Program-made: the position numbers and the translations under genes
Shown here: piece by piece, positions 25,913 through 33,480 of the stretch
How the letters are laid out: every line of letters begins with the position of its first letter
Position numbering within the stretch: the first letter of the stretch is position 1
Origin: Beggiatoa leptomitoformis
Lineage (GTDB): Bacteria; Pseudomonadota; Gammaproteobacteria; Beggiatoales; Beggiatoaceae
Reading direction: 5' to 3'
Length of the DNA stretch: 64,000 nt
NCBI RefSeq assembly: GCF_001305575.3
Contig: NZ_CP012373.2
Span: 2,800,261 to 2,864,260, forward strand
The notes under the pieces: model-generated
The model's input: the letters and a program-made list of their open reading frames with translations, nothing else
The model's database searches: none
Told to the model about the DNA's origin: nothing

Positions 25913-27337
25913 CTAGTGTTTTACAACCAATGGACCTAAAAACCGTGCATCTTCTGTTACAGTCCAATCTGCATGGTCTTGAGTTGTCATAGTAAACTCT
26001 ATTGTATTACTTTGTAAGGGAATATTTTCTCGAGCGACATTCACCCGTACAGGTAAATCTAAAACCGAACCACTTTCTACTTCAATCACTTTCTTGTCGG
26101 TCTCAAATTGCGCACCTTCTAACCCACTGACAGTAATTGTATAAATATGCGGATGTACATCTTTATTGATGAGTTTCAGCATATAAACGTTTTGTATGAG
26201 CCCTTCATTATTTTCTCGATACAGAACATTACGGTCACGCAACACATCTAATTGTAAGGGTTGACGGATAGAAATCGAGTAAATCAATAACCCAAATAAA
26301 ATCATTAACAGCGTGCCATATACAAAGATACGTGGTCTGAGAATACGCGAAGGTTTTCCGTTAATTGCGTTGTCGGTCGTGTAACGGATTAACCCTTTGG
26401 GATAATCCATTTTTTCCATTACATCATCACAAACGTCTATACAGGCCGAACAGCCAATACATTGATATTGCAACCCATCCCGAATATCTATTCCTGTCGG
26501 ACAGACCTGCACGCACATAGTGCAATTAATACATTCACCTAAATTCTTTGTTTGATAATCCTCACCTTTTCTCCGCGCGCCACGTGGTTCGCCGCGTTGG
26601 TTATCATAAGCAATAATCAATGTATCTTTGTCAAACATAGCACTTTGAAACCGTGCATAGGGACACATGTAAATACAGACCTGCTCACGCATAAACCCTG
26701 CATTACCATAAGTTGCAAAGCTATAAAAGAAAAACCAAAATGTTTCCCATCCTGATAAGTTAAATGGAATCATATTGTTGGTAAGTTCTCGAATAGGGGT
26801 AAAATAACCAACAAAGGTGAAACCCGTTATTAAAGAAAAGACTATCCATAATCCGTGTTTGCTCGCTTTTACCCGTAATTTATGCAGAGAAAAAGGCTCT
26901 TTATCCAACTTCATTTGTTTTGCACGGTCGCCTTCAACGAGATGTTCTATCCACAAAAAAGTTTCTGTCCAAACCGTTTGCGGACAAGCATATCCACACC
27001 AAAGCCGTCCTGCTAATGTGGTAAAGAAAAATAAACTAAAGCCAGCAATAATAAGAAGAAAGGCAAGATAAATAAAATCTTGTGGCCAAAAAACCCAACC
27101 AAAAATATAAAATTGACGTGCGGGTAAGTCAAAAAGAACTGCTTGCCGTCCATCCCACTGTAGCCAAGGAAATATGTAATAAATTCCTAATAATGCTAAA
27201 ACACTGGTGATGCGAAGACTCGCAAATAAGCCATGCACTTGACGAGGATAAATCTTCTGCCGTTTGGCATATAAGCCTTGCTGTACTTCATCAAGGGGGA
27301 TAGCTTGGGTGTTTTTAATCTTGTTTTCTGCATTCAT
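25913..27337 (-). CDS. ccoG: Cytochrome c oxidase accessory protein CcoG (FixG/RdxA family)
   Basis: The 474-residue inner-membrane iron-sulfur protein is needed, in relatives, to reduce copper for assembly of cbb3-type cytochrome oxidase. It has several transmembrane segments (about 40-60, 85-110, 160-185, 195-220, 340-360), a GYACPQTVW segment and two 4Fe-4S motifs in CINCTMCVQVCPTGID and CIGCSACIDVCD. A C-terminal Ig-like FixG domain follows (YMLKLINKDVHPHIY). No ccoNOQP genes or FixI/CopA-type ATPase lie nearby, although these often neighbour it, so the oxidase must be encoded elsewhere. It is convergent with the 77-residue gene. Confidence 0.95.
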   Translation of the reverse strand: MNAENKIKNTQAIPLDEVQQGLYAKRQKIYPRQVHGLFASLRITSVLALLGIYYIFPWLQWDGRQAVLFDLPARQFYIFGWVFWPQDFIYLAFLLIIAGFSLFFFTTLAGRLWCGYACPQTVWTETFLWIEHLVEGDRAKQMKLDKEPFSLHKLRVKASKHGLWIVFSLITGFTFVGYFTPIRELTNNMIPFNLSGWETFWFFFYSFATYGNAGFMREQVCIYMCPYARFQSAMFDKDTLIIAYDNQRGEPRGARRKGEDYQTKNLGECINCTMCVQVCPTGIDIRDGLQYQCIGCSACIDVCDDVMEKMDYPKGLIRYTTDNAINGKPSRILRPRIFVYGTLLMILFGLLIYSISIRQPLQLDVLRDRNVLYRENNEGLIQNVYMLKLINKDVHPHIYTITVSGLEGAQFETDKKVIEVESGSVLDLPVRVNVARENIPLQSNTIEFTMTTQDHADWTVTEDARFLGPLVVKH

Positions 27338-27460
27338 GGTTATTCCTGCTTATTGCCAAAAGTCGTAACAATACCAGTCAAGCAAATACAATACCAATCA
27401 ATTTTATAAAAAATAAACAATAGGTTAGGCATTAAAAATGCGTTATTTACTTTTTCAAGT

Positions 27461-27493
27461 CACGAAATATCGTGATAGTTATGATATTTCGTG
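27461..27493 (-). terminator. Hairpin after hyfC
   Basis: CACGAAATATC (27461-27471) is exactly complementary to GATATTTCGTG (27483-27493), 11-nt loop. It begins 7 bp after the hyfC-like stop codon. On the minus strand the tail ACTTGAAAAAG lacks a T-run, so it may stabilise the 3' end or terminate weakly. Confidence 0.6.
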
Positions 27494-27499
27494 AGTAGT

Positions 27500-28453
27500 T
27501 TAGCCCACTTCGACAATAACGTGACTTAACATACCAAGCAGACAAAGGAGGAAGGCAAAACTGAGATAATCAGGCGCGCGAAATAAGCGTAATTTGGCCA
27601 ATAACGTTTCAGAAATAGCGAGTACTGCACCTAATGTGGCAAGTTTTAAGGTGATGGTTAATCCACTCCACAAAAATGCCTGCAAACTAAATTCACGTGC
27701 AATTCCCCAAGGGAAAAACAGGTTAGCAATTAATACCATATAAATCATTAGTTTTGTTTGATGCGCCCATTCAATCAAGGCTAAATGTCGACCACTGTAT
27801 TCTAAAATCATGGCTTCATGCACCATTGTTAATTCCAAGTGTGTTGCAGGATTATCAATTGGAATTCTCCCCGTTTCTGCAATGGCGACCATCATCAAAC
27901 CCAATAATACAAAAAAGAAAGATGGACGCAACACTAACCCATCGGACAGAATAAAATCTATGGTTGTAGAAATATTTGTTGTAGAAGCTGTCATTGCTAA
28001 GGTAAAGACAGCCATCAGCATTGCAGGTTCTGTGAGTGAAGATAATGTCATTTCCCGTGACGCGCCCATGCCGCCAAAAGCGGTGCCAATATCCATCGCG
28101 GCCAATGCCATAAAAAAACGGGCCAGCGCAAAAAAACCAACTAGAACAATAACATCAGCCAGTGCTGCTGTAGGTAAATCCGTTGCCAACAAGGGAACAA
28201 CGCCTGCGGCTAAAACCGTCGTTCCAAACACAATATAAGGTGCGGCACGAAATATCCATGAGGCTTGTTCAGCAACAATCGATTCTTTGCGAAACAATTT
28301 ATATAAATCACGATAAGGTTGCCATAAAACAGGTGGTTTACGGTTTTGTAACAAACACTTATTTGCCTTAATCCAGCCTAATAATAAAGGAGCAAACGCA
28401 ATAAACAAAAGGGTTTGTAAACCTGCAATAAACCAAGTGAGGACATCAAACAT
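27500..28453 (-). CDS. Complex-I-like membrane subunit, HyfC/HycD (NuoH) family, orphan
   Basis: A polytopic membrane protein of 317 residues from the ATG at 28453, which I prefer to the upstream start at 28492 because AGGAAA lies just ahead and the text then begins MFDVLTWFIAGLQTLLF as in relatives. Family segments include PPVLWQPYRDLYKLFRKES and AMDIGTAFGGMGASREMTLSSLTEPAML, the quinone/hydrogenase-module contact region of NuoH/HyfC. In formate hydrogenlyase-type complexes HyfC works with HyfB, E, F, G and I. None of them is in this window, so the subunit is alone. The next gene upstream is a STAS protein 84 bp away, possibly in the same transcript. Confidence 0.9.
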   Translation of the reverse strand: MFDVLTWFIAGLQTLLFIAFAPLLLGWIKANKCLLQNRKPPVLWQPYRDLYKLFRKESIVAEQASWIFRAAPYIVFGTTVLAAGVVPLLATDLPTAALADVIVLVGFFALARFFMALAAMDIGTAFGGMGASREMTLSSLTEPAMLMAVFTLAMTASTTNISTTIDFILSDGLVLRPSFFFVLLGLMMVAIAETGRIPIDNPATHLELTMVHEAMILEYSGRHLALIEWAHQTKLMIYMVLIANLFFPWGIAREFSLQAFLWSGLTITLKLATLGAVLAISETLLAKLRLFRAPDYLSFAFLLCLLGMLSHVIVEVG

Positions 28454-28536
28454 ATATTTCCTGTAATGGTTAAATAGACAAGCGAGTAGCACGCTACCAA
28501 CAAAAATGATGATTCGTATTTAAAAAAGGAGGAACT

Positions 28537-28893
28537 TCAACTGGAAACGGCAGGCACAAGTTGCCCCTCTAAATTAGGCATTAAGCGTTGTAAGTTATTA
28601 AATAACATTTCATGCCACGTCACATCCTCATAACCTAACATACATAAGCGCGGGGTTTTTTTATCACGGGTTTCTATGATGAAACGGGTTAACGTATTAA
28701 TACCAGAGCTATTTAGCATTTTCAGCTCGCGTAAATCTAACGTCAACTGTTCTGTATTATCCGCAACTGCCCTTAATAGATGCAAAACGCCTTCATATTC
28801 TTTTGAGCCACCCAGCATCAAAATACCTTGAAATACAATGGTCGCGCTATCTACCTCGTAGCGAATGCAATAGTCTTTTGCTTTAATTTCCAT
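28537..28893 (-). CDS. STAS-like regulator, slr1659 type
   Basis: The 118-residue protein has the slr1659-family layout: MEIKAKDYCIRYEVDSATIVFQGILMLGGSKEY, then LTLDLRELKMLNSSGINTL, where the serine pair after N corresponds to the phosphorylatable site of anti-sigma-factor antagonists. It probably takes part in kinase/phosphatase partner switching in the cytoplasm. A SpoIIE phosphatase is encoded about 20 kb away (6697-9327). The start codon lies at the very edge of a 158-bp repeat that recurs at 31626-31782, so its promoter region has been duplicated. The hyfC-like gene follows. Confidence 0.85.
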   Translation of the reverse strand: MEIKAKDYCIRYEVDSATIVFQGILMLGGSKEYEGVLHLLRAVADNTEQLTLDLRELKMLNSSGINTLTRFIIETRDKKTPRLCMLGYEDVTWHEMLFNNLQRLMPNLEGQLVPAVSS

Positions 28894-29049
28894 GTTATAT
28901 CAGTATCATTGTAGGTAAAGACGGGTTAATAATACTGCAAATTCAGCAATAACAGCAGGTCTCTTAGCAGAAAGAATGTTACTTTAATGTGGTTTTTCTA
29001 TTTTAGAAAAAAATATTGACAGAGTTAATTTGTGTTCTACAGAACAGCG
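28892..29049. repeat. 158-bp direct repeat, copy 1 (upstream of STAS gene)
   Basis: From 28892 to 29035 this matches 31626-31769 at 143 of 144 positions (A/G at 29023/31757), then continues with one inserted base and two further changes to 29049. It starts inside the ATG of the STAS gene. It contains TTGACA at 29016-29021, but the -10 that works in copy 2 (TAGAAT) is here CAGAAC with one extra spacer base, so the outward promoter looks dead. Confidence 0.95.
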
Positions 29050-29078
29050 AGAGTGGATAAATCATTTTCTATAACAAC

Positions 29079-29109
29079 AACCTGCTAGGTTTTGAAAACT
29101 TAGCAGTTT
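29079..29109 (-). terminator. Hairpin repeat copy 4 after the LamG/PKD gene
   Basis: AACCTGCTAGGTTTT pairs with GAAAACTTAGCAGTTT with two mismatches. It begins 7 bp beyond the stop codon; on the minus strand TTGTTGTTATAG follows. It is a likely terminator and a member of the dispersed hairpin family. Confidence 0.65.
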
Positions 29110-29115
29110 GTTGTT

Positions 29116-31581
29116 TTAACGTGCGTCGTACACGTCAAAGATTAAAGAATTTGAACGTTGGGTGAAGTCAACGTTGTAAGTGGTTGTTCCGACTTTGGTA
29201 CACGGGACATTTAATATGCCAGTGTAAGTTGCTAAACAACTGTCTTTGAAATTATGCGGTTTCAAGGTTAACGGATTGAGTTCAAAACCTAATTGTAAGG
29301 GGTTTAATTGTGTCAATTCTACCGCGTAAATTTGAGAACCTAAGGGGGTTGGAACGCTCACGCAGGGAACGCATAATTGACCTGTTTCAAGTGAGAAACT
29401 GGCTTGGCAATTTGTGATGGTTGAATTAGTACAACTTGCTAGCGCGTTATTTCCTTGAATATAAATGTTTTTTACGGATTGAGAAGTTGCACCTTTGTCG
29501 TCGGTGACGGTTAAGGTAATCGCATAATCGCCCGCTTTTTCAAAGGTAAAAGTCGCGGTTTTTCCACTCTTCATTTGTCCATCTGAACTTAGCCATTCAT
29601 AACGTTGGATTGTTCCATCTGGATCATTAGAAGAACTCGCATCAACATTCACCGTTGATGGGTTTGAATTTGAACTGCTAAAGATTGCAACGGGCGGTTG
29701 GTTTATTTTAGTTTCTGTGGTTTCGTAAAGTTGCTTTATTTCTGCATCGGTTAATGCTCGATTGTAAATGCGAATGTCATCTATTGAACCGTTAAAAAAT
29801 CTCCATAAATTACCTTGTTTATTATCTGCACCAATAATTAGTGGATTAGTAGATTGTACAATACTCCCTCCCCTAGAATCATAACTAACTAATTTTCCAT
29901 TAATATATAATTTTCCTCCTCCATTTGAGGAATGACTAAATATTGTATTAACCCACTTATTTGTTGTTAATACTGTTGGTGTATTTGGAACGTCGGTATT
30001 ACAATATCGATTCGTTGCTCCAGCAATGGTATTATTACTACCTAAAGCAAGTGCATAAGTGTCTTGATTTATTGGATTAGTGCTATTTGGACAATTAAAA
30101 AACCATTTTGTTACAATACTTTCTATATTTTCTAAATTTGAAGAAATGGGTTTAAGACTATCTTTATATATCCAAACAGATATACTCATATCGTTAAATC
30201 CACTCAACTCAGGTTTGCTATTTACTCGAATATAACTTGTAGAACCATCAAATGAAAATGCAGAATTTTTATTATTAAATCTATCTTCAATTGGTGTTAC
30301 CCCATACATTACTCCATCATTCCCTTTTCCACTTTCATCTAACGCATTTGCATTAAATGGATAATACGCGACTAACCCATCGGCGGGATTAGGTAACAAA
30401 ACGTTTTTATCGTAAGCCTGTAAATTAAGGAGTGCTTGATGAGCTTTTTGAGAACAATTGCTCAAATCATTCCAACACAATTCACCGATTTGACGAATAC
30501 TTTCAGCCTCCATTTCTAATGCCACAGACAAATCTTTTATTTGCTGTTGTCGAGCCGTTGATAACGATAAATTCAACAAATTTAAGGCGTTTTGCCTATC
30601 AGCTAATAATTCTTTGTATGTGTTAGATAATTTCACACGCAAGGCTTCTATTTCAGGCGTGACTTCATTTGGCAAACTCGGTACATCAGGAATGTATTCA
30701 TACGGACAATTTTTATAATCAGTAACGGTGGGGTTTTCCCTAACGCCTGTAATGAAATCATCACTCGCCACATAATTCGCCACACCATCTAACGCCGCTG
30801 TGCACGCCGCTAAATTATCTAAAGAACAACTAAAGACCGTTCCGCCTAAAATTCGACCCAGTTGCTCGACATTTCCTCCCTTTTGAATGGCTTCAATGCG
30901 TAATGTTCCATTCTTACGGGTTGTTTCAGAGAGTTTGCTCACTTCCGCACTAAAACCACCCGAGAACGGTTTGCAACAAATCTTCAAATTGGCAATCCCC
31001 AACGATGCACCCGCTTTGAACTCGTTCTTATGGTATTCAGAAGTAAAGTCAAAATCCATTTTAACTGAGATATTTGCTCCTTTAGTTGTTTGGCAAACAT
31101 ACTGGTTTCCACAATAACGTTTGAAACCACAAGCATCATTACGGTATCTTAACCCTGTTGCATTCAAAGGATTCACTGAATCTAAAGTCGCATCGGCTGT
31201 ACCAAAAGAAACGTCGTATTCTAAAACAAACGATTGTGAAAATTGGGTTTCTCTAAACACCTTTTCATACGACGCATTGGCTTTTGCGGTGAAGACAAAA
31301 TAAGAAGCATTTGCTTCTCCTTTCACGACAAATTGCTCAAAAATATCATTAAAGCTAGAAATCACCCGACTATTAATAGTTGCTGTGCTTGTTCCAATAA
31401 AATTCTCGGTTGTGTTCAAACACGCAACTTGTTTTAATGTATTACGATCCACATCCGAACCCCACGCCAATTTTGGCACTAAGTTGTTATCAGGACGTGG
31501 CAAATTATCTAATTCTGGACAAATTGCTTGCACCATATTTGAAAGCATCAAGAAACTTAATACTGCTGCTTTGTAAAACAT
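29116..31581 (-). CDS. Large secreted protein with LamG and PKD domains and a possible pore-forming-like N-terminal region
   Basis: The 821-residue protein starts with a signal peptide (about 1-19, ending MVQA). Residues 20-300 form a cysteine-rich region I do not firmly recognise. It has SEYHKNEFKAGASLGIANLK, then TRKNGTLRIEAIQKGGNVEQ and ANYVASDDFITGVRENPTV, an order resembling the second half of MACPF/perforin-like domains. A coiled coil (about 305-370) leads to a LamG lectin-like domain (402-622, DGLVAYYPFNANALDESGKG) and a PKD domain (629-710, YEWLSSDGQM and GDYAITLTVTDDKGA). The C-terminal 100 residues are unassigned. AGGAGG precedes the start. The gene is bracketed by 158-bp direct repeats, so it looks like a late insertion. 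Extracellular or surface location is likely; the function is unknown. Confidence 0.8.
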   Translation of the reverse strand: MFYKAAVLSFLMLSNMVQAICPELDNLPRPDNNLVPKLAWGSDVDRNTLKQVACLNTTENFIGTSTATINSRVISSFNDIFEQFVVKGEANASYFVFTAKANASYEKVFRETQFSQSFVLEYDVSFGTADATLDSVNPLNATGLRYRNDACGFKRYCGNQYVCQTTKGANISVKMDFDFTSEYHKNEFKAGASLGIANLKICCKPFSGGFSAEVSKLSETTRKNGTLRIEAIQKGGNVEQLGRILGGTVFSCSLDNLAACTAALDGVANYVASDDFITGVRENPTVTDYKNCPYEYIPDVPSLPNEVTPEIEALRVKLSNTYKELLADRQNALNLLNLSLSTARQQQIKDLSVALEMEAESIRQIGELCWNDLSNCSQKAHQALLNLQAYDKNVLLPNPADGLVAYYPFNANALDESGKGNDGVMYGVTPIEDRFNNKNSAFSFDGSTSYIRVNSKPELSGFNDMSISVWIYKDSLKPISSNLENIESIVTKWFFNCPNSTNPINQDTYALALGSNNTIAGATNRYCNTDVPNTPTVLTTNKWVNTIFSHSSNGGGKLYINGKLVSYDSRGGSIVQSTNPLIIGADNKQGNLWRFFNGSIDDIRIYNRALTDAEIKQLYETTETKINQPPVAIFSSSNSNPSTVNVDASSSNDPDGTIQRYEWLSSDGQMKSGKTATFTFEKAGDYAITLTVTDDKGATSQSVKNIYIQGNNALASCTNSTITNCQASFSLETGQLCVPCVSVPTPLGSQIYAVELTQLNPLQLGFELNPLTLKPHNFKDSCLATYTGILNVPCTKVGTTTYNVDFTQRSNSLIFDVYDAR

Positions 31582-31625
31582 AGCAACCTCCTAACTCAAA
31601 AGAAAATAAAAAACTTACTAACTTA

Positions 31626-31782
31626 ATGTTATATCAGTATCATTGTAGGTAAAGACGGGTTAATAATACTGCAAATTCAGCAATAACAGCAGGTCTCTTA
31701 GCAGAAAGAATGTTACTTTAATGTGGTTTTTCTATTTTAGAAAAAAATATTGACAGGGTTAATTTGTGTCTATAGAATAGCG
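31626..31782. repeat. 158-bp direct repeat, copy 2 (between LamG gene and tRNA-Asn)
   Basis: Near-identical to 28892-29049. Its distal part holds the plus-strand promoter of the tRNA-Asn gene (TTGACA-17-TAGAAT), while its minus-strand side faces the LamG/PKD gene and probably supplies the same leader or promoter that copy 1 supplies to the STAS gene. Confidence 0.95.
31750..31778 (+). promoter_or_regulatory. Sigma-70 promoter of tRNA-Asn
   Basis: TTGACA (31750-31755), a 17-bp spacer and TAGAAT (31773-31778) fit a strong sigma-70 promoter. The following AGCGTGC is a GC-rich discriminator as found at stable-RNA promoters. A start near 31785 would leave a leader of about 47 nt before the tRNA. 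Confidence 0.75.
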
Positions 31783-31831
31783 TGCTTTATAGCAGTTGAT
31801 TAATGTCGATTTAGTTCACAGTTTAAAAAAT

Positions 31832-31906
31832 TCCCCGGTAGCTCAGCGGCAGAGCAAGTGGCTGTTAACCACTGGGTCGGCGGTTCGAACCCGTCCCGGG
31901 GAGCCA
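31832..31906 (+). tRNA. tRNA-Asn (GTT)
   Basis: A 75-nt cloverleaf with encoded CCA. The acceptor stem TCCCCGG pairs with CCGGGGA, the D-arm is GCTCAGCGGCAGAGC, the anticodon loop CTGTTAA gives anticodon GTT, and the T-arm is GGGTCGGCGGTTCGAACCC in outline, with TTCGAAC conserved. It is a single tRNA. I searched the flanks by eye for a second copy of the 3' end that would mark an integrated element and found none. Confidence 0.97.
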
Positions 31907-32133
31907 ATTCTCCTTAAGTACCTCAGATAGACTACAAAACAATTTGTAATCGCTTGTATTAAAAAGCGGTTTTAGTTTGAAGCCTGTAGTTATTTTCAAT
32001 TTCAATTCCTGTCAGAAACATCAATAAAACTGTATTTGCTCAAGTAAGGTTTTCGTCCTTTATTCCTTAATTTTTAGGATGAATCGCTGATGACTTTGTC
32101 ATGTCTGACGTTTCCACCTGTTGCAATAAACGT

Positions 32134-32415
32134 TTAACGTAAATTTCTAATATACCGCAACTCTGGGCTGTCTTTCACAAATTGGGTGATTGTATTTAAT
32201 ATACTGTTTTTCGCCCATGCTAATTCTTTGCAATAGCTCTTACTCTTTGTTCTGCATATATATCCCCATATTTTGATAGACGCGTTAATTTTATCTAAGC
32301 ATTGATAAATTACTGTCCGTGAAAAGACGAGATGTTCATTTAAGCTCGCAGTAGATATGCGTTTTTGCGGGTAACGGTCTTTGTAGTGATGCTTCTGATT
32401 CAGACAGTTGCGCAT
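32134..32415 (-). CDS. Hypothetical protein, 93 residues
   Basis: I do not recognise this short, basic protein (MRNCLNQKHHYKDRYPQKRI onward, ending SPELRYIRNLR). It is rich in Lys, Arg, Asn and Ile and has a segment ISTASLNEHLVFSRTVIYQCLDKI that could be a helix-turn-helix. It might be a remnant of a transposase or other mobile gene beside the tRNA. No good ribosome site is seen. The 31907-32133 stretch between it and the tRNA holds nothing I recognise. Chance open frame is a real alternative. Confidence 0.35.
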   Translation of the reverse strand: MRNCLNQKHHYKDRYPQKRISTASLNEHLVFSRTVIYQCLDKINASIKIWGYICRTKSKSYCKELAWAKNSILNTITQFVKDSPELRYIRNLR

Positions 32416-32493
32416 TATCTTATTTCTAAGCTCGTCATGGCTGAAACGATGTTAATAAAAAAATGGCGAATTGTATCGCCATGTTATTACCGA

Positions 32494-33396
32494 TTATTTC
32501 CCTGCATCTAAGCATAAGGTTAGCGCGTTTTCCCAATCGGGTAAGCGAATGCCAAACGTTTGTGCAAGTTTGGAATTACATAAGGTTGAGTAGGTAGGAC
32601 GTTTGGCGGGCGTAGGGTAGGCACTGGTCGGTATGGGTTCTAGCGTGGGTTGTTTTTCTGCATGGGCTAAAATGGCTTGGGCGAAGCGGTACCATGTTGT
32701 ATTTCCACCACATGTCATGTGATAAATACCCGCTAATTCGGTTAAATCTAGTTGTAAGCGAGGGGATAGGCTTTGGGCTAATATTTGGGTGCTTGCTTCG
32801 GCAATAGAACGGCTCCATGTTGGCGCGCCACGTTGGTCATCAACAACACGCAGTAAATCTCTTTCACCAGCAAGGCGTTGCATGGTTAATAAAAAATTTT
32901 TGCCCCGCATTCCATAAACCCATGCTGTCCGAAAAATAAAATAGTGTCCGCCTATGGCTTGAATGGCTTGTTCACCTTTTAGTTTGGTTGCACCGTAAAC
33001 ACTGACGGGATTGGTGGTATCTGTTTCTTTATAAGGATATTTATTTGTACCATCAAAAACGTAGTCTGTAGAGTAATGTACAAATAGGGCATTTAAACGT
33101 TTGGCCGTTTCTGCTAATACTGCGGGGGCCGTGCTGTTGATTTGTTCGGCGAGTTCTGGTTCTGATTCCGCTTTATCAACAGCCGTGTAGGCGGCAGCAT
33201 TAAGAATGATGTGGGGTTTAACCGTTTCTACAACACGACGAATTGAATCCGTATTGGCTAAGTCTATGCACAATTGGGGATTTTCGTGTACACGTTTTGC
33301 TGTTGTGACTTTGCCCAGTGATTGGGCGCAACGTAATAATTCCCAACCGACTTGTCCTTCTGGTGCAATGAGTAAAATCCGACGAGTGTCTGACAT
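32494..33396 (-). CDS. rfbD: dTDP-4-dehydrorhamnose reductase
   Basis: Final step of dTDP-L-rhamnose synthesis: NADPH-dependent reduction of the 4-keto group. The 300-residue SDR enzyme shows the GQVGWELLRC nucleotide loop, VHYSTDYVFDG and the YGATKLKGE catalytic Tyr-Lys pair. It is separated from rfbBAC by about 9 kb that includes the repeat-bracketed LamG gene, the tRNA and unrelated genes. It lies 84 bp after the AmrS gene on the same strand. Together with rfbBAC the window encodes the whole pathway. Confidence 0.95.
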   Translation of the reverse strand: MSDTRRILLIAPEGQVGWELLRCAQSLGKVTTAKRVHENPQLCIDLANTDSIRRVVETVKPHIILNAAAYTAVDKAESEPELAEQINSTAPAVLAETAKRLNALFVHYSTDYVFDGTNKYPYKETDTTNPVSVYGATKLKGEQAIQAIGGHYFIFRTAWVYGMRGKNFLLTMQRLAGERDLLRVVDDQRGAPTWSRSIAEASTQILAQSLSPRLQLDLTELAGIYHMTCGGNTTWYRFAQAILAHAEKQPTLEPIPTSAYPTPAKRPTYSTLCNSKLAQTFGIRLPDWENALTLCLDAGK

Positions 33397-33480
33397 GAAA
33401 CCATCCTTTATAGTAAGTAATACGGTAGTGTTTCATTGTAAAACTTATTTATAGCTTGGAACATTCAGACAGCGAATTTT

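Noticed and set aside
31832-32415. Genomic island integrated at the tRNA-Asn 3' end
   Set aside because: No integrase and no second copy of the tRNA 3' end could be found in the window; the repeats nearby are upstream of the tRNA, not at its 3' end.
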